The position numbers were made by a program, and so were the translations under genes. Below, in pieces: positions 9,669 through 21,153 of a DNA stretch of 64,000 bases. This DNA comes from Crossaster papposus (Eukaryota; Echinodermata; Asteroidea; Velatida; Solasteridae). The notes below the pieces were generated by a model. It saw only the letters and a program-made list of their open reading frames with translations, had not been told where the DNA came from and did not search any database. Every line of letters starts with the position of its first letter. Position 1 is the first letter of the stretch. The stretch is from positions 186,001 to 250,000 of the forward strand of contig JBAIAA010000658.1 in the NCBI GenBank assembly GCA_037893245.1. Reading direction: 5' to 3'.

Positions 9669-10615
9669 AGCTGTTTCGGCCTTTCAGCCGAAACAGCTTT
9701 TGTTTTCGTTAAAGATTTTTTTTTTCTTTTTCTTTTTTTTTATTTTATTTTTTTTTTTTTTATTTGTCATTTTCCCCTATAGGATTTGTACACGTTTTTT
9801 CTGCCAATACACTTTGACACTTTGGTAAATCCGATCGACTTGAAACTTGGCATACACTTAGACAACCACCCAAGGACGGTCCTAGAAGAAATTCGTCGCG
9901 ATTACGTAATTCAAGGTCACGTGACGTCATGTTAAAGGTACAGTTTTCCCCATAGGTTTTGTACACGTTTTTCTTCAAACTATTGACTTTGACACTTTAA
10001 TGAATCCGTTCGACTTAAGACTTAGCATACACCTAGAACACCACCCACAGATGGTCCTGGACGAAATTCGGCACGATTTGCGTTATTCAAGGTCACGTGA
10101 CGTGACGTTAAAGGTGTACATTTTTTTCCCATAGGGTTTGTACACGTTTGTCTTCAGACTATTGACTTTGACACTTTCGTACATTTGATCGACTCGAGAC
10201 TTAGCACACATCTCGACCACCATCCCCAGGAGGGCCAAGGGGAAAATCGTCATAATGACATCATCGTGGGTCATGTGACGTCACATTAAAGGTGCAGTTT
10301 TAAGGACCCTCTATCTTTGGAAATACAGGCCCGATTGGGGTCAAGCTTGGTATGCAAGTATTCCAGGATGTGTTACAGACGAAAATTAAGATGACATCAT
10401 GATGACATCATCGGGTGTCATGTGACGTCACATTAAAGGTGCAATTTTTCCCATAGGATTTGTACACGTTTTTTCCAACTAATATATCTTTGGCAATTGT
10501 GTAAATCCATCGACGTCAGACTTGGCACAGACATAGACCATCATCAGATACACATATAGAAAGTAATGTTAGACACCCGAAACAGCTCTGTGTTTGTCCA
10601 CAAACACATGTCTAG
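9669..10615 (+). mobile_element. A unit 2: uninterrupted family-A element
   Basis: A clear end-to-end A copy: 5' hairpin AGCTGTTTCGGC/GCCGAAACAGCT (9669-9698), T-rich tract, boxes near 9780, 9952, 10132 and 10454, one P monomer (~10300-10440), then CGAAACAGCT, hairpin TGTGTTTG-TC-CACAAACACA and CTAG (10612-10615). Length ~0.95 kb. It closely resembles unit 28 (47080-47938). C1 starts immediately after the CTAG. Confidence 0.85.
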
Positions 10616-11825
10616 TTTCTTCTTCTTCTTCTTCTTGTTCTTGTGCCATAAATCGCATAGACTTTGTACACGTTTCATTCTGGCGGTCACTTTTGTCATT
10701 AAACTGACTTCAATGTCATTGAAACTTTGCACATACTCGGAACTCATACTGAGCTAGTGCCTAAAACTCGGATGTCATCATGGCGTCACCACGTGACATG
10801 TGACGTCATCTTAAAGTTTTAATAATTTAATCTTTGAAAATCAATAAAAAATCAACCGCGAAAGACCGAAACTAGATGTTTATGGGAATCGATATAATAA
10901 TTAAGGGTCTTCATTTTATCTCGTGTGCGTAAAATCACGTGACCCTTCCTTCCGGTCCAAACCGGAAGTGGCTTATAATTTAAAAGTGGAAAATGATTTG
11001 AACTTACTTTCAACGATGTTAGTCTCTAGCTAGGCTGCGCTCTACAAAAAAGTGATCGGTGACATCATAAATTGTTTTAGCGCCCTCTAGCGGCAGGTTG
11101 AAAAATGTTTGAAATGAACAATCTGTTGATGTGTGTGGCGAAGTTTGTTCAAATCACTTTATAACTGATGTATATAATCAGCTTCATGATAGGAACAGGT
11201 TGACGGAAAGAAAAAAATATGACGTCACCAGACCGGAAGTTATAATGAAATTACCTCTTTTCCTTTAAAAATTCCTAAAAAATTAACCCAGACAGATATA
11301 ATCTTGTTTTTTGCTCTAAAGGTTAATGTAAAAGTACTTCTCAAACTTCCCTGTGTTTTGTAGCAAAAGGCGAACTTGGACATACCCTGAGACACCCTTG
11401 AAATTTCATGTTTTATGTCCTTGATTGCACGGCGCCAGTAGGCCTATACGTGTACATTGTATTGAGCGTACTTGCACGTACGATGTCAGTACGCTCCATA
11501 CATTGTACAATAGAGAAGGGAAGGCGGGACACTGGTATCCAGTTGTACGGTGACATGTGAAACACGAGAGTCATCAATATAGGCCACGAGGAAGGGCGCC
11601 GCTTATGGCAGGTAGGTAAACGTGCCTTCGGCAACGCAGAACTACGCGTGAATTATACACGTACCACAGTCAGTCCGCAGCGCACGCGTTAATAAGGTCA
11701 TATCCCGAACTTTATTTGCAGGGCCGGCGTCGCAAATCGGCCACGAGATTTACGCGAGTAATTGCAGGAGTTCGACCGCTTTGTTTTCACGAGCTACACG
11801 TTGCAAACGAAGCAGTGATTTTCCA

Positions 11826-12458
11826 AGATGGCGTGGTAAGTGGAAAGCGAACGATTTTCTGAATCGAATGATATAAAATATGACGAGATTCAGTGTGTTT
11901 TTGGCAGAATTTTGTTCACTCGAAGTTAGAGTATAATTTCAAGAAATGTTTTTGTCGTGTGTTTAGTTTCTGCGCCCTGACTGGACTAACAAATATTACC
12001 AAAAATGATCACTACACATTGATAAAAGAAGCAATGATCTTTCGTTTGATATACAATTTAGCCTGTGGCGACATTTTTTTCATGTATTTTGCGACGATTT
12101 TCGTGCGCGCGATTTCAACTTTTTTTCGGCCATGTCTTTCGGCTTTACATACGCAGAACGTGTATTTCATCATGCACACAAGCACATGTGTACATGTGCT
12201 GGATATGCACTAGATGCGATGGTGATTGCACAGTAGCCTTACATGTATTTATATGATAAAGTTAGGTTTCTTTCATGTATAAAAACGACTTAGGCCTATG
12301 TTTTTGTTCAAAATTATAACAAATTGTTTAATAATAATAAATTTAGTTACTACTATTATTGTGCTAAACTTCATAGTTCCTATTTCTGTCTTCCAATATG
12401 TTTCTTATACTAGGTAGCACTCGTCCACCACCATGGCCATGCCCACCGCAGCCATCGC
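11826..12458 (+). other. Exon/intron-like signals inside the passenger (copy 1)
   Basis: CCAAGATGGCGTG-GTAAGTGG at ~11826-11843 joins a YY1-like ATGGCG word to a consensus 5' splice donor. A pyrimidine-rich stretch ending in TATACTAG at ~12414 looks like a 3' acceptor just before the SGNH relic. Joining ATGGCGTG to the first AG gives an early stop, while the next AG (before CACTCG) keeps ~45 codons open in a frame different from the relic. I read this as the remains of a captured or ancestral gene start, not a working gene. Confidence 0.4.
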
Positions 12459-12703
12459 CAGCATGTCGGGAGCCTCTACAGAAGGCCAAAGGCAACTCTT
12501 GTCCTTGGATATTCTCTCACAAAGTATCTCAAAGAGAACATCACTACTAAAGTTGGTTGATTTGCAGGTAGTGACTCGTCGCGGTACTACAATTTCTGAC
12601 CTTAGAAAGTATCTGCTTCATCAGCATGACATCTGCTCTTATTCCTCCATGGCCTGACATTGTATAATTTGTAATGATTCATGTTGGGACAAATGATCTA
12701 GAG
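12433..12703 (+). pseudogene. SGNH/GDSL-esterase-like relic (copy 1)
   Basis: The first 74 codons (ATG at 12433, good context CCACCACCATGG) end in VVTRRGTTISDLRKYL, which resembles the segment before block III of SGNH hydrolase-like domains. After a +1 frame change the next frame reads IPPWPDIV (12641-12664) and, past a TAA, IHVGTNDLE (12677-12703). GTND fits the GxND block III motif whose Asn forms part of the oxyanion hole. The block I GDS motif and the C-terminal catalytic DxxH are not found. Frameshift plus stop make it a pseudogene. Such domains occur in some metazoan transposon proteins; family-level identity is inferred from short motifs only. Confidence 0.5.
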
Positions 12704-14054
12704 TTGGGTTTCCAAAGAAGTGTTGAAAATAGTTGAAGATTTAAATGTACTGGTGGATATGCAGCACGTGCTTTGTATGTAGATTTAAATGTTTTTGTAT
12801 TTTAGTGTTTTAAATAATATACATGACTTTGTGTCAGTGTTGTGCAAACGCAATGCAGCTAAAACAGATCAAAACCGAGTCTGGCCGAGTCGGGTCAGTT
12901 TGTCAAAACATCTAGGAATAATGCCCCAAACTATGCCAACAAAGTTTTGAGCTACAATGTAAATTTGACACAAACAGCATATAACTTTATTAATGCAGAT
13001 TGTATTATTTATATTATCAGTGATATAATTTATGTGCATTAACATTTATATTAGCAAAATTTATGTCTTATTTAAAATCTTTTGTTTTTGCAATGTTAGA
13101 AGCGGGTATACATTGTAATTTAATATTTACAATAATTTAATGCCAAAGAAACTACATGTACGCCAAAAACATCAAGCAAAGATAAAACAAGCTTTATTTA
13201 CTTTTATAATAAATCTCAATAGTTTGCACATTGAACATTATGCCAAAGATGATGGTAATTATCATCTTCACTATGTTGGCCATATTTTTGTTGAGGTTTT
13301 GCCTAATTGCTAAACATTTATTATTTTATTACCAACCCTAATTGTTGTCATTTCTTCAATCTGTATTTATGTACATGTAATAGCTGATGTAATTAAAATA
13401 AGTTTTAACAATTTCAGGGTTTAATTTAACAATTTTATTCAAGCCATATAACATCAACAGGGTATGTTAATGTAAGCGATAAAATTCAAGTTAAAAAATA
13501 CACAAAAAACAACTGCGTATTGAAATGTGCATGAACTACACGTTACCACGAAGCCTTTTTCAATGACGTCATTTTCGACCAATGAGGGCGCAGGAAGACT
13601 ATGGACTGTCATGGCGGGATGTTCCATTTGTTAATTTATTGAGAACGTTATAATTTTCTGCACCCTGACTGGACTAAGTTAAAATCAACCCCAAAACTAC
13701 AGTTTTGTGATAGAATATGAAATTATCTTTAACATCAGTGTGAAATTGGGTTGTGGCCGCTGCCAGAAGATGGACAAAATTCGTCTTTTTTTAAAGGTCA
13801 ATTTGTTGGTTCGGGAGCTTTTTTTACGTTATAAATTTCACCCTCTAAATGTCATATAATTTCCAATCTGATTTGATAATATAACAAAATGTTTCCTTAT
13901 CCAAAAGAAAATATACATAATATTGACAGCCAATGAATAAAACGGATGTTTCGGACCAAATTCCAGGCGTTGTCGCCAGCTCATTAAGTATTCAAAAACG
14001 AGGTCACGCACAAAGTGCCATGCATAAATCGCACATAAAAGAAACGGCTTTTCA
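12704..14054. other. Non-coding interior of the passenger (copy 1)
   Basis: AT-rich with no supported gene. A 20-bp-scale direct repeat (TTTCTGC-G/A-CCCTGACTGGACTAA) links ~11968 with ~13656. A GGCGCAGGAAGAC/ATGGCGGGATG promoter-like patch sits near 13588-13622. Minus-strand frames of 127 and 76 codons at 13838-14221 cross the element border and have no recognisable domain, so I treat them as chance. Confidence 0.4.
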
Positions 14055-15437
14055 GTGCGCTGCGGACTGACTGTACCATATAATAGATGTACGCGAACTT
14101 TTGCACGAGTACTTTTAACAGAAAACAAATTGGTATTCTCATCAAACTTAACCTCCGTAAATACTCTATAGTGCACTCGTGCCTTGCGGACAGGCGTCGT
14201 GATGACGTCACCATGGGTCACGTGACGTCGTCTTAAACGTGCAATAGATTTAATGTTTGAAAATTAATTAAAAAATCAACCGCGTATGATCGGAACATGA
14301 AGTTTGTGGGAATTGATATAATATTAAATCCATGATCTTCATTTTATCTCGTGTGAGTGAAATCCCGTGACCCTTCTTTCCGGTCGAAACCGGAAGTGGC
14401 TTATAATTTAAAAGTGGACCATAATGTGAACTTAGTTTCAACGATGTTAGTCTCTGGCTAGTAGTGCTTATCACAAAAAATACCGGTAACGCCATAACAT
14501 GTTACAGCGCCCTCTAGCGGCAGTTTGAAAACTGTTAACAATGAATAACCAGTTGATTTGTTTTGCGAAGTTTGCTCAAATCACTGTATAACTGGTTTAT
14601 ATAATCAACATCTTGTTAGGAACAAGTTGGCGAAGACAAAAAAATATGACGTCACTAGACCGAAAGTTACAATGAAAAGACCTTTAAACCTTAAATAATT
14701 GCTGAAAAATCAACCGCGATAGATATAATTCTTTTTTTGCTTTAAATAGACAAGTTCAGACAGCTCTCGAGCTGTATGTTAATGACGTCACGATGACGTC
14801 ATCAAGTATCAGATTGCAAGCAACTAATGATTTGTAGATTTAATCTTTGAAAATCAATATCAAATCAAATGTAACAGATCTGATTTAGATTTTAACGGGA
14901 ATTGATAGAATAATCCCGGGTCTTCATATTCGTATTACATGCAAAATGACTTGACCCTTCCTTCCGGTCCAAACCGGAAGTGCCTTATAATTTGAAAGTT
15001 GAAAATGATATGAATTTACTTTCAACGATGATAGTCTCTAGGTAGCCTGCACTCTACAAACAAAGTTACCGGTGACGTCATAAATTGTTATAACGCCCTC
15101 TAGTGGCAGGTTGAAAAATGTTTAAAATGAATAATCAGTTCATTTTCGTGGCGAAGTTTGCTCAAATCGCTTTATAATTGGTATTTATAATCAGCATGTT
15201 GGCGGATAAAAACAAAATAATATGACGTCACTAGACCTGAATTACAATTAAAAGACCTTTAAACATTTCTGAAAATTAACCCCGAGAGATATAATCCAAT
15301 TAATAATTTAAAATTTGCAGTTTTGAAAAAATTAAATAAAGAAATTTATTAAATGAAATCATAAATGTAATGAACAATACAAAAAAAAAAATGCGAAAAA
15401 GCCATATGCTCTGTTCCTTGAACAGACATATCTCTAG

Positions 15438-16451
15438 TTTTTGTTTTTTTTCTCCTTCAGACTCTTCTCCATAGGGTTTGTACACGTTTTTTGTTCGGAC
15501 AATACACTTTGGCACTTTGGTAAATCCGATCGACTTGAGACTTGGCCTACTCTTAGACCACCACCCACAGATGATCCTAGAAGAAATTTGTCACGATTGC
15601 GTCATTCGTGGTCACGTGACGTCACGTTAAAGGTGCAATTTTTCCCCATAGGATTTGTACACGTTTTTCTTCAGAATATTGAATTTGACACTTCGGTGAA
15701 TCCGATCGACTTGAGACTTAAGACACACCTCGACCACCATCCCCAGAGGGGCCAGAAGAAAAATCGCCATGATGACGTCATCGTGGGTCATTTGACGTCA
15801 CATTAAAGGTGCAGTTTATAAGACCCTCTATCTCTGGAAGTAAAGGTCTGATTGGGGTCAAACTTGGTATGCAAGTATTCCAGGATGTGTTATAGACGAA
15901 AATTAAGATGACGTCATGACGACGTCATCATGGGCCATGTGACGTCACATTAAAGGTTCAGTTTTCCCTATAGGTTTTGTACACGTTTTTCGTCAGACTA
16001 TTGAATTTGACACTTTGGTAAATCCAATCGACTCGAGACTTAGTACACACCTCGACCACCATCTCTATGAGGGCCACAAGGATAATCGTCATGATGACGT
16101 CATCGTGGGTCAGGTGACGTCACTTTAAAGGTGTAGTTTTTAAGACCCTCTATCTCTCGAAGTAAAGGTCTGATTGGGGTCAAACTTGGTATGCAAGTAT
16201 TCCAGGATGTGTTATAGACGGAAATTAAGATGACGTCATGACGACGTCATCGTGGGCCATGTGACGTCACGTTAAAGGTGCAGTTTTTCCCATAGGATTT
16301 GTACACGTTTTTTGCAACCAAGATATATTTGGCACTTTGGTAAATCCGATCGACTTCAGATTTGGTACACACATAGACCACCACTCACATATTCAAAGTC
16401 ATTTTTAGACAAGCGAAACAGCTCTGTGTTTGTCCACAAACACATTTCTAG
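15438..16451 (+). repeat. A unit 3
   Basis: Starts with a TTTTTGTTTTTTTT tract after C1, boxes near 15472, 15649, 15971 and 16292. Two P monomers (~15815 and ~16138) make a 322-323-bp dimer period with the ~177-bp type. The 3' end reads CACATTTCTAG (CTAG 16448-16451) rather than CACATGTCTAG. Confidence 0.85.
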
Positions 16452-16464
16452 TTTCTTTTTTTTT

Positions 16465-16544
16465 AGCTGTTTCGGTTTTTCACCGAAACAGCTTTTGTAA
16501 TCGTTTTTTTTTTTTTAGCTGTTTCGGTTTTTCACCGAAACAGC
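16465..16544 (+). repeat. Two stacked A 5' hairpins
   Basis: AGCTGTTTCGGT-TTTTC-ACCGAAACAGCT at 16465-16493 and 16516-16544, each followed by TTGTAATCGTT instead of the usual TTGTTTTCGTT. This tail variant recurs only at 63168-63196. Confidence 0.85.
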
Positions 16545-16584
16545 TCTTGTAATCGTTAAATTTTTTTTTTTTTTTTTTTTTTTT

Positions 16585-18037
16585 GGCTTTTTCGCAATTT
16601 TGCGAAAAAGCCTTTGTTTTTGTTCTGATTTTTTTTTTTCTTTTTTCTTCTTTTTTTTTCTTTTAGTAACCTAAACCCCATAGACTTTGTACACGTTTTT
16701 TTGCACAAGTACTTTTACCAGAGAACAAAGTCGTATTTCCATAAAACTTAACCCAAGTGAAGACCCTATAGTAAGCTCGTGCCTAGCCGACATACGACAT
16801 GGTGACGTCATCAGGGGTCACGTGACGTCATCTTAAAGGTGCAATTGATTTAATCTTTGAAAATCAATAACAAATCAACCGCAAAAGACAGAAACTTGAT
16901 TTTTGTGGCAACAGATAGAATAATCCAGGATCTTCATTTTATCCCAAGTGCGTAAAATCACGTGACCCTTCCTTCCGGTCTAAACCGGAAGTGCCTTATA
17001 ATTTAAAAGTGATAAATGATATAAACTTACTTTTAACGATGTTAGTGTCTGGCTAGATTGTATTTTTCAAAAAAAATACCGGCGACGTCATAACATGTTA
17101 TAGCGCCCTCTAGCGGCAGGTTGAAAAAATGTTAAAATGAATATTCGGTTGATGTGTGTAGCGAAGTTTGCTAAAATAACTTTATAACCAGTGTATATAA
17201 TCAGCTTCATGCTAAGACCATATTGGGAAGGGGAAATATCTATGACGTCACCAAACCGGAAGTTACAATGAAAAATCCTTTAAACCTTTAAAAATCGCTT
17301 AAAAATCAACCGGGATAGATATAATCCAGATTTTTGCTTCAAATAGCAAAGTTAAGACAGCTCTCGAGCTTTCTGTTAATTAAGTCACGATGACGTCATC
17401 AAGTGTCAAATTACAATAAACCAAATATTTCTAGATATAATCTTTGAAAATCAATACAAAATCAACTGTAAGAGATCTGATTTAGATTTTTAAGGAAATT
17501 GATAGACTAATCCATGGTCTTCATAATTTGTATTGGATGCAAAAAGACCCGACCCTTCCTTCCGGTCCAAACCGGAAGTGCCTTATAATTTAAAAATGGA
17601 AAACGATGTGAACTTACTTTCAACGATGTTAGGCGCTGGCTAGGTTGTAAGTAACAACAAAGTCAACGGTGACTTCATACAATGTTATAGCGCCCTCTAG
17701 CGGCATGTTGACAAATGTTACATCATATTACGATTATATTTAAATTATTACGTTTTAAGACCTTTAAGCCATATCTCAGCAACGGAACGTGGTAAAATAA
17801 CACATATGTTTGTATTGTTAGTTGATGGATAGTTTCACAAATAGTTCACAAACGTGTGACGTCATCGTTTTAATCAGTTTGGATTCATTTTAATCTGTTT
17901 AAATTAACTTAAATTCGTTTTCAATAATTTTAAATTGTTTTGATGGTATAAAAGTTCAATTTTTGAAAAATTTAATCTAAAAAATTGCGAATGCGAAAAA
18001 GCCCTATGTTCTGTTCCTCGAACAGACGTAGTTCTAG
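16585..18037 (+). mobile_element. Family-B element B3 (short form, 1.45 kb)
   Basis: Complete: 5' hairpin 16585-16612; two halves with the CCGGAAGT palindrome (near 16972 and 17563) and AGCGCCCTCTAGCGG (near 17103 and 17689); GCGAAAAAGCC at 17993-18003; hairpin TCTGTTC-CTC-GAACAGA at 18010-18026; CTAG 18034-18037. It sits in the T tract behind the A hairpin at 16516-16544, with A monomers resuming at ~18060. Confidence 0.88.
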
Positions 18038-18584
18038 TTTTTTTTTTTTTTCTCCTTTTTCAGACTTTTCTCTATAGGATTTGCACACGTTTATTCAGAC
18101 AATACACTTTGACACTTTGGTAAATCCGATGGACTTGAGACTTGGCATACATTTAGACAACCACCCAAGGACGGTCCTAGAAGAAATTCGTCGCGATTAC
18201 GTCATTCAAGGTCACGTGACTTCGCGTTAAAGGTGAAATTTTCCCCATAGGTTTTGTACACGTTTTTATTCAGACTATTGACTTTGGCACTTTCGTACAT
18301 CCGATCGACTTAAGACTTGGCATACCTTTAGAACATCACTCATATATGGTTCTGGAAGAAATTTGGCACGATTGCGTCATTCAAGGTCATGTGACGTCAC
18401 GTTAAAGGTTCAATTTGTCCCCCATAGGTTTTGTACACGTATTTCTTTAGACTATTGACTTTGACACTTTCGTAAATTTGATCGACTTGAGACTTGGCAC
18501 ACACATAGACAACCACACACACATATTGAAAATAATGTAAGACACTCGAAACAGCTCTGTGTTTGTCCACAAACACATGTCTAT
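18038..18584 (+). repeat. A unit 4 (three boxes)
   Basis: Boxes near 18073, 18247 and 18425; a short three-monomer unit. The 3' end has mutated from CTAG to CTAT (18581-18584). Confidence 0.85.
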
Positions 18585-19320
18585 TTTTTTTTTTTTTTTT
18601 TTTTTTTTTCCCCCTTTTTCAGACTTTTCTTTTTAGGATTTGCACACGTTTGTTCAGACAGGGCACTTTGACACTTTGGTAAATCCGATCGACTTGAGAC
18701 TTGGCATACATTTAGACAACCACCCAAGGACGGTCCTAGAAGAAATTCGTTGCGATTACGTCATTCAAGGTCACGTGACCTCACGTTAAAGGTGAAAATT
18801 TCCCATAGGTTTTGTACACGTTTTTCTTCAGACTATTGACTTTGGCACTTTAGTAAATCCGACCGACTTGAAACTTGGCATACACTTAGAACACCACCCC
18901 CAGATGTTTCTAAAAGAAAATTGGCACGATTGCGTCATTTAAGGTCACGTGACGTCACATTAAAGGTTCACATTTTTCTCCCATTGGTTTTGTACACGTT
19001 TTTCTTTAGACTATTGACTTTGACACTTTAGTAAATCCGATCGACTTGAGACTTGGCATACCTTTAGAACATCACTCATATATGGTTCTGGAAGAAATTC
19101 GGCACGATTGCGTCATTCAAGGTCATGTGACGTCACGTTAAAGGGTCAATTTGTCACCCATAGGTTTTGTACACGTTTTTCTTTAGACTATTGACTTTGA
19201 CACTTTTGTAAATTTGATCGACTTGAGACTTGGCACACACATAGACCACCACACACACATATTGAAAATAATGTAAGACACTCGAAACAGCTCTGTGTTT
19301 GTCCACAAACACATGTCTAG
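18585..19320 (+). repeat. A unit 5
   Basis: A long T tract then boxes near 18634, 18807, 18984 (here CCATTGG) and 19170. CTAG 19317-19320. Confidence 0.85.
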
Positions 19321-19340
19321 TTTTTTTTTTTTTTTTTTTT

Positions 19341-19645
19341 AGCTGTTTCGGTTTTTCACTGAAACAGCTTTTGTTTTCGTTAAAGTTTTTTTTTTTTGCT
19401 GTTTCGGCCTTTTAGCCGAAACAGCTTTTGTTTTCGTTAAAGTTTTTTTTAGCTGTTTCGGTTTTTCACCGAAACAGCTATTGTTTTCGTTCTGGTTTTT
19501 TTTTAGCTGTTTCGGTTTTTCACCGAAACAGCTATTGTTTTCGTTCTGGTTTTTTTTTTTAGCTGTTTCGGTTTTTCACCGAAACAGCTTTTGTTTTCGT
19601 TCTGGTTTTTTTTTTTAGCTGTTTCGGTTTTTCACCGAAACAGCT
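19341..19645 (+). repeat. Stack of six A 5' hairpins
   Basis: Hairpins at 19341-19369, 19398-19425, 19451-19479, 19505-19533, 19561-19589 and 19617-19645, spaced ~53-57 bp. Most have the TTTTTCA loop; the second is the GGC...GCC type. The first has a C-to-T change that breaks one stem pair (CACTGAAACAGCT). Tails alternate between CGTTAAAG and CGTTCTGG. This is the largest hairpin cluster in the window. Confidence 0.88.
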
Positions 19646-19659
19646 ATTGTTTTCGTTCT

Positions 19660-19720
<61 letters not shown>

Positions 19721-20416
19721 CCTTTTGTTCTTCATAGGATTTGTACACGTTTGTTCAGACAATACACTTTGACACTTTGGTAAATCCGATGGACTTGAGA
19801 CTTGGCATACACTTAGACAACCACCCAAGGACGGTCCTAGAAGAAATTCGTCGCGATTACGACATTCAAGGTCACGTGACTTAGCGTTAAAGGTGAAATT
19901 TTTCCCATAGGTTTTGTACACGTTTTTCTTCAGACTATTGAATTTGACACTTTGGTCAATCCGACCGACTTGAAACTTGCCATACACTCAGAACACCACC
20001 ACCAGATGTTTCTGAAATAAATTCAGCACGATTGCGTCATTCAAGGTCACGTGACGTCAAGTTAAAGGTTTAATTTGTCCCCCATAGGTTTTGTACACGT
20101 TTTTCTTTAGACTCTTGACTTTGACAATTAGTTAATCCGATCGACTTGAGACTTGGCACACACATAGACCACCATCCACAGACGGTCGTAGGAGAAATTT
20201 GGCACGATTACGTCATTCAAGGTTACGGGGTGTCACGTTAAAGGTTCAATTTTCCCCCATAGGTTTTGTACACGTTTTTCTTTAGACTATTGACTTTGAC
20301 ACTTTAGTAAATCTGATCGACTTGAGACTTGGCACACACAAAAGATTACCCCATACATATTGAAAGTAATTTTAGACACTCGAAACAGCTCTGTGTTTGT
20401 CCACAAACACATGTCT

Positions 20417-20418
<2 letters not shown>
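19646..20418 (+). repeat. A unit 6
   Basis: Opens with a T run of ~58 nt, boxes near 19735, 19910, 20091 and 20268, CTAG 20415-20418. Near-identical to unit 42 (60906-61644), including the CATTCA change in GATTACGACATTCAAGG. Confidence 0.85.
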
Positions 20419-20453
<35 letters not shown>

Positions 20454-21153
20454 CTTTTGTTCTCCATAGGATTTGTACACGTTTGTTCAGACAATACACT
20501 TTGACACTTTGGTAAATCCGATGGACTTGAGACTTGGCATACACTTAGACAACCACCCAAGGACGGTCCTAAAAGAAATTCGTCACGATTACGTCATTCA
20601 AGGTCACGTGACTTGGTGTTAAAGGTGAAATTTTCCCCATAGGTTTTGTACACGTTTTTCTTCAGACTATTAAATTTGACACTTTGGTAAATCCGACCGA
20701 ATTGAAACTTGACATACACTTAGAACACCACCACCAGCGATTTCTGAAAGAAATTCGGCACGATTGCGTCATTCAAGGTCACGTGACGTCAAGTTAAAGG
20801 TTCAATTTGTCCCCCATAGGTTTTGTACACGTTTTTCTTTAGACTATTATCTTTGGCACTTTCGTACATCCGATCGACTTGAGACTTGGCATACCTTTAG
20901 AACATCACTCATATATGGTTCTGGAAGACATTCGGCACGATTGCGTCATTCAAGGTCATGTGACGTCACGTTAAAGGTTTAATTTGTCCCCCATAGGTTT
21001 TGTACACGTTTTTCTTTAGACTATTGACTTTGACACTCTCGTAAATTTGATCGACTTGAGACTTGGCACACACATAGACCACCACACACACATATTGAAA
21101 ATAATGTAAGACACTCGAAACAGCTCTGTGTTTGTCCACAAACACATGTCTAG
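20419..21153 (+). repeat. A unit 7
   Basis: Boxes near 20466, 20638, 20816 and 20994; CTAG 21150-21153. Twin of unit 44 (62434-63161), sharing CACGTGACTTGGTGTT and CCACCAGCGATTTC. Confidence 0.85.

Larger units (their letters stand above)
11666..14074. mobile_element. 2.4-kb passenger with perfect 20-bp terminal inverted repeats (copy 1)
   Basis: The termini ACAGTCAGTCCGCAGCGCAC (11666-11685) and its exact reverse complement (14055-14074) are each flanked outside by ACC (11663-11665 and 14075-14077), a possible 3-bp target duplication. C3 and C4 have one uninterrupted GAATTATACCATATAATAG at this place, an empty site with a single ACC. The interior has no transposase but holds promoter- and exon-like sequence and an SGNH-esterase relic, so it is non-autonomous. 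A 3-bp target duplication would fit a DNA transposon superfamily such as CACTA/EnSpm or Harbinger, but the terminal sequence does not settle it. Confidence 0.78.
10616..15437 (+). mobile_element. Family-C element C1 (4.8 kb, no 5' hairpin, carries a passenger)
   Basis: Starts with a CTT microsatellite (~10618-10637) and the TTGTTCTTGTGCCATAAATCGCATAG phrase split over 10636-10661. It ends with GCGAAAAAGCC (15393-15403), hairpin TCTGTTC-CTT-GAACAGA (15410-15426) and CTAG (15434-15437). The GGG/GGCTTTTT 5' hairpin seen in C2-C4 is missing. The body has B-like repeated segments with double CCGGAAGT palindromes and AGCGCCCTCTAG(C/T)GG motifs (near 11079, 14506, 15093). The 2.4-kb inverted-repeat passenger is at 11666-14074. 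It is near-identical to C2. Confidence 0.85.

Noticed and set aside
11893..12213. 106-codon plus-strand frame in the passenger (120 codons at 29517-29879)
   Set aside because: It lies within the intron-like interval, its length changes through a one-base T indel between the two near-identical copies, and no motif is visible.
13838..14221. 127-codon minus-strand frame (also at 31461-31844)
   Set aside because: It runs across the border of the passenger into C element DNA, has no recognisable domain, and exists in two copies only because C1 and C2 are duplicates.
19341..19645. Bacterial intrinsic terminators (hairpin followed by T run)
   Set aside because: The shape fits, but the organism is eukaryotic, there are no genes upstream, and the hairpins match the subterminal 3' arm of the same element family.
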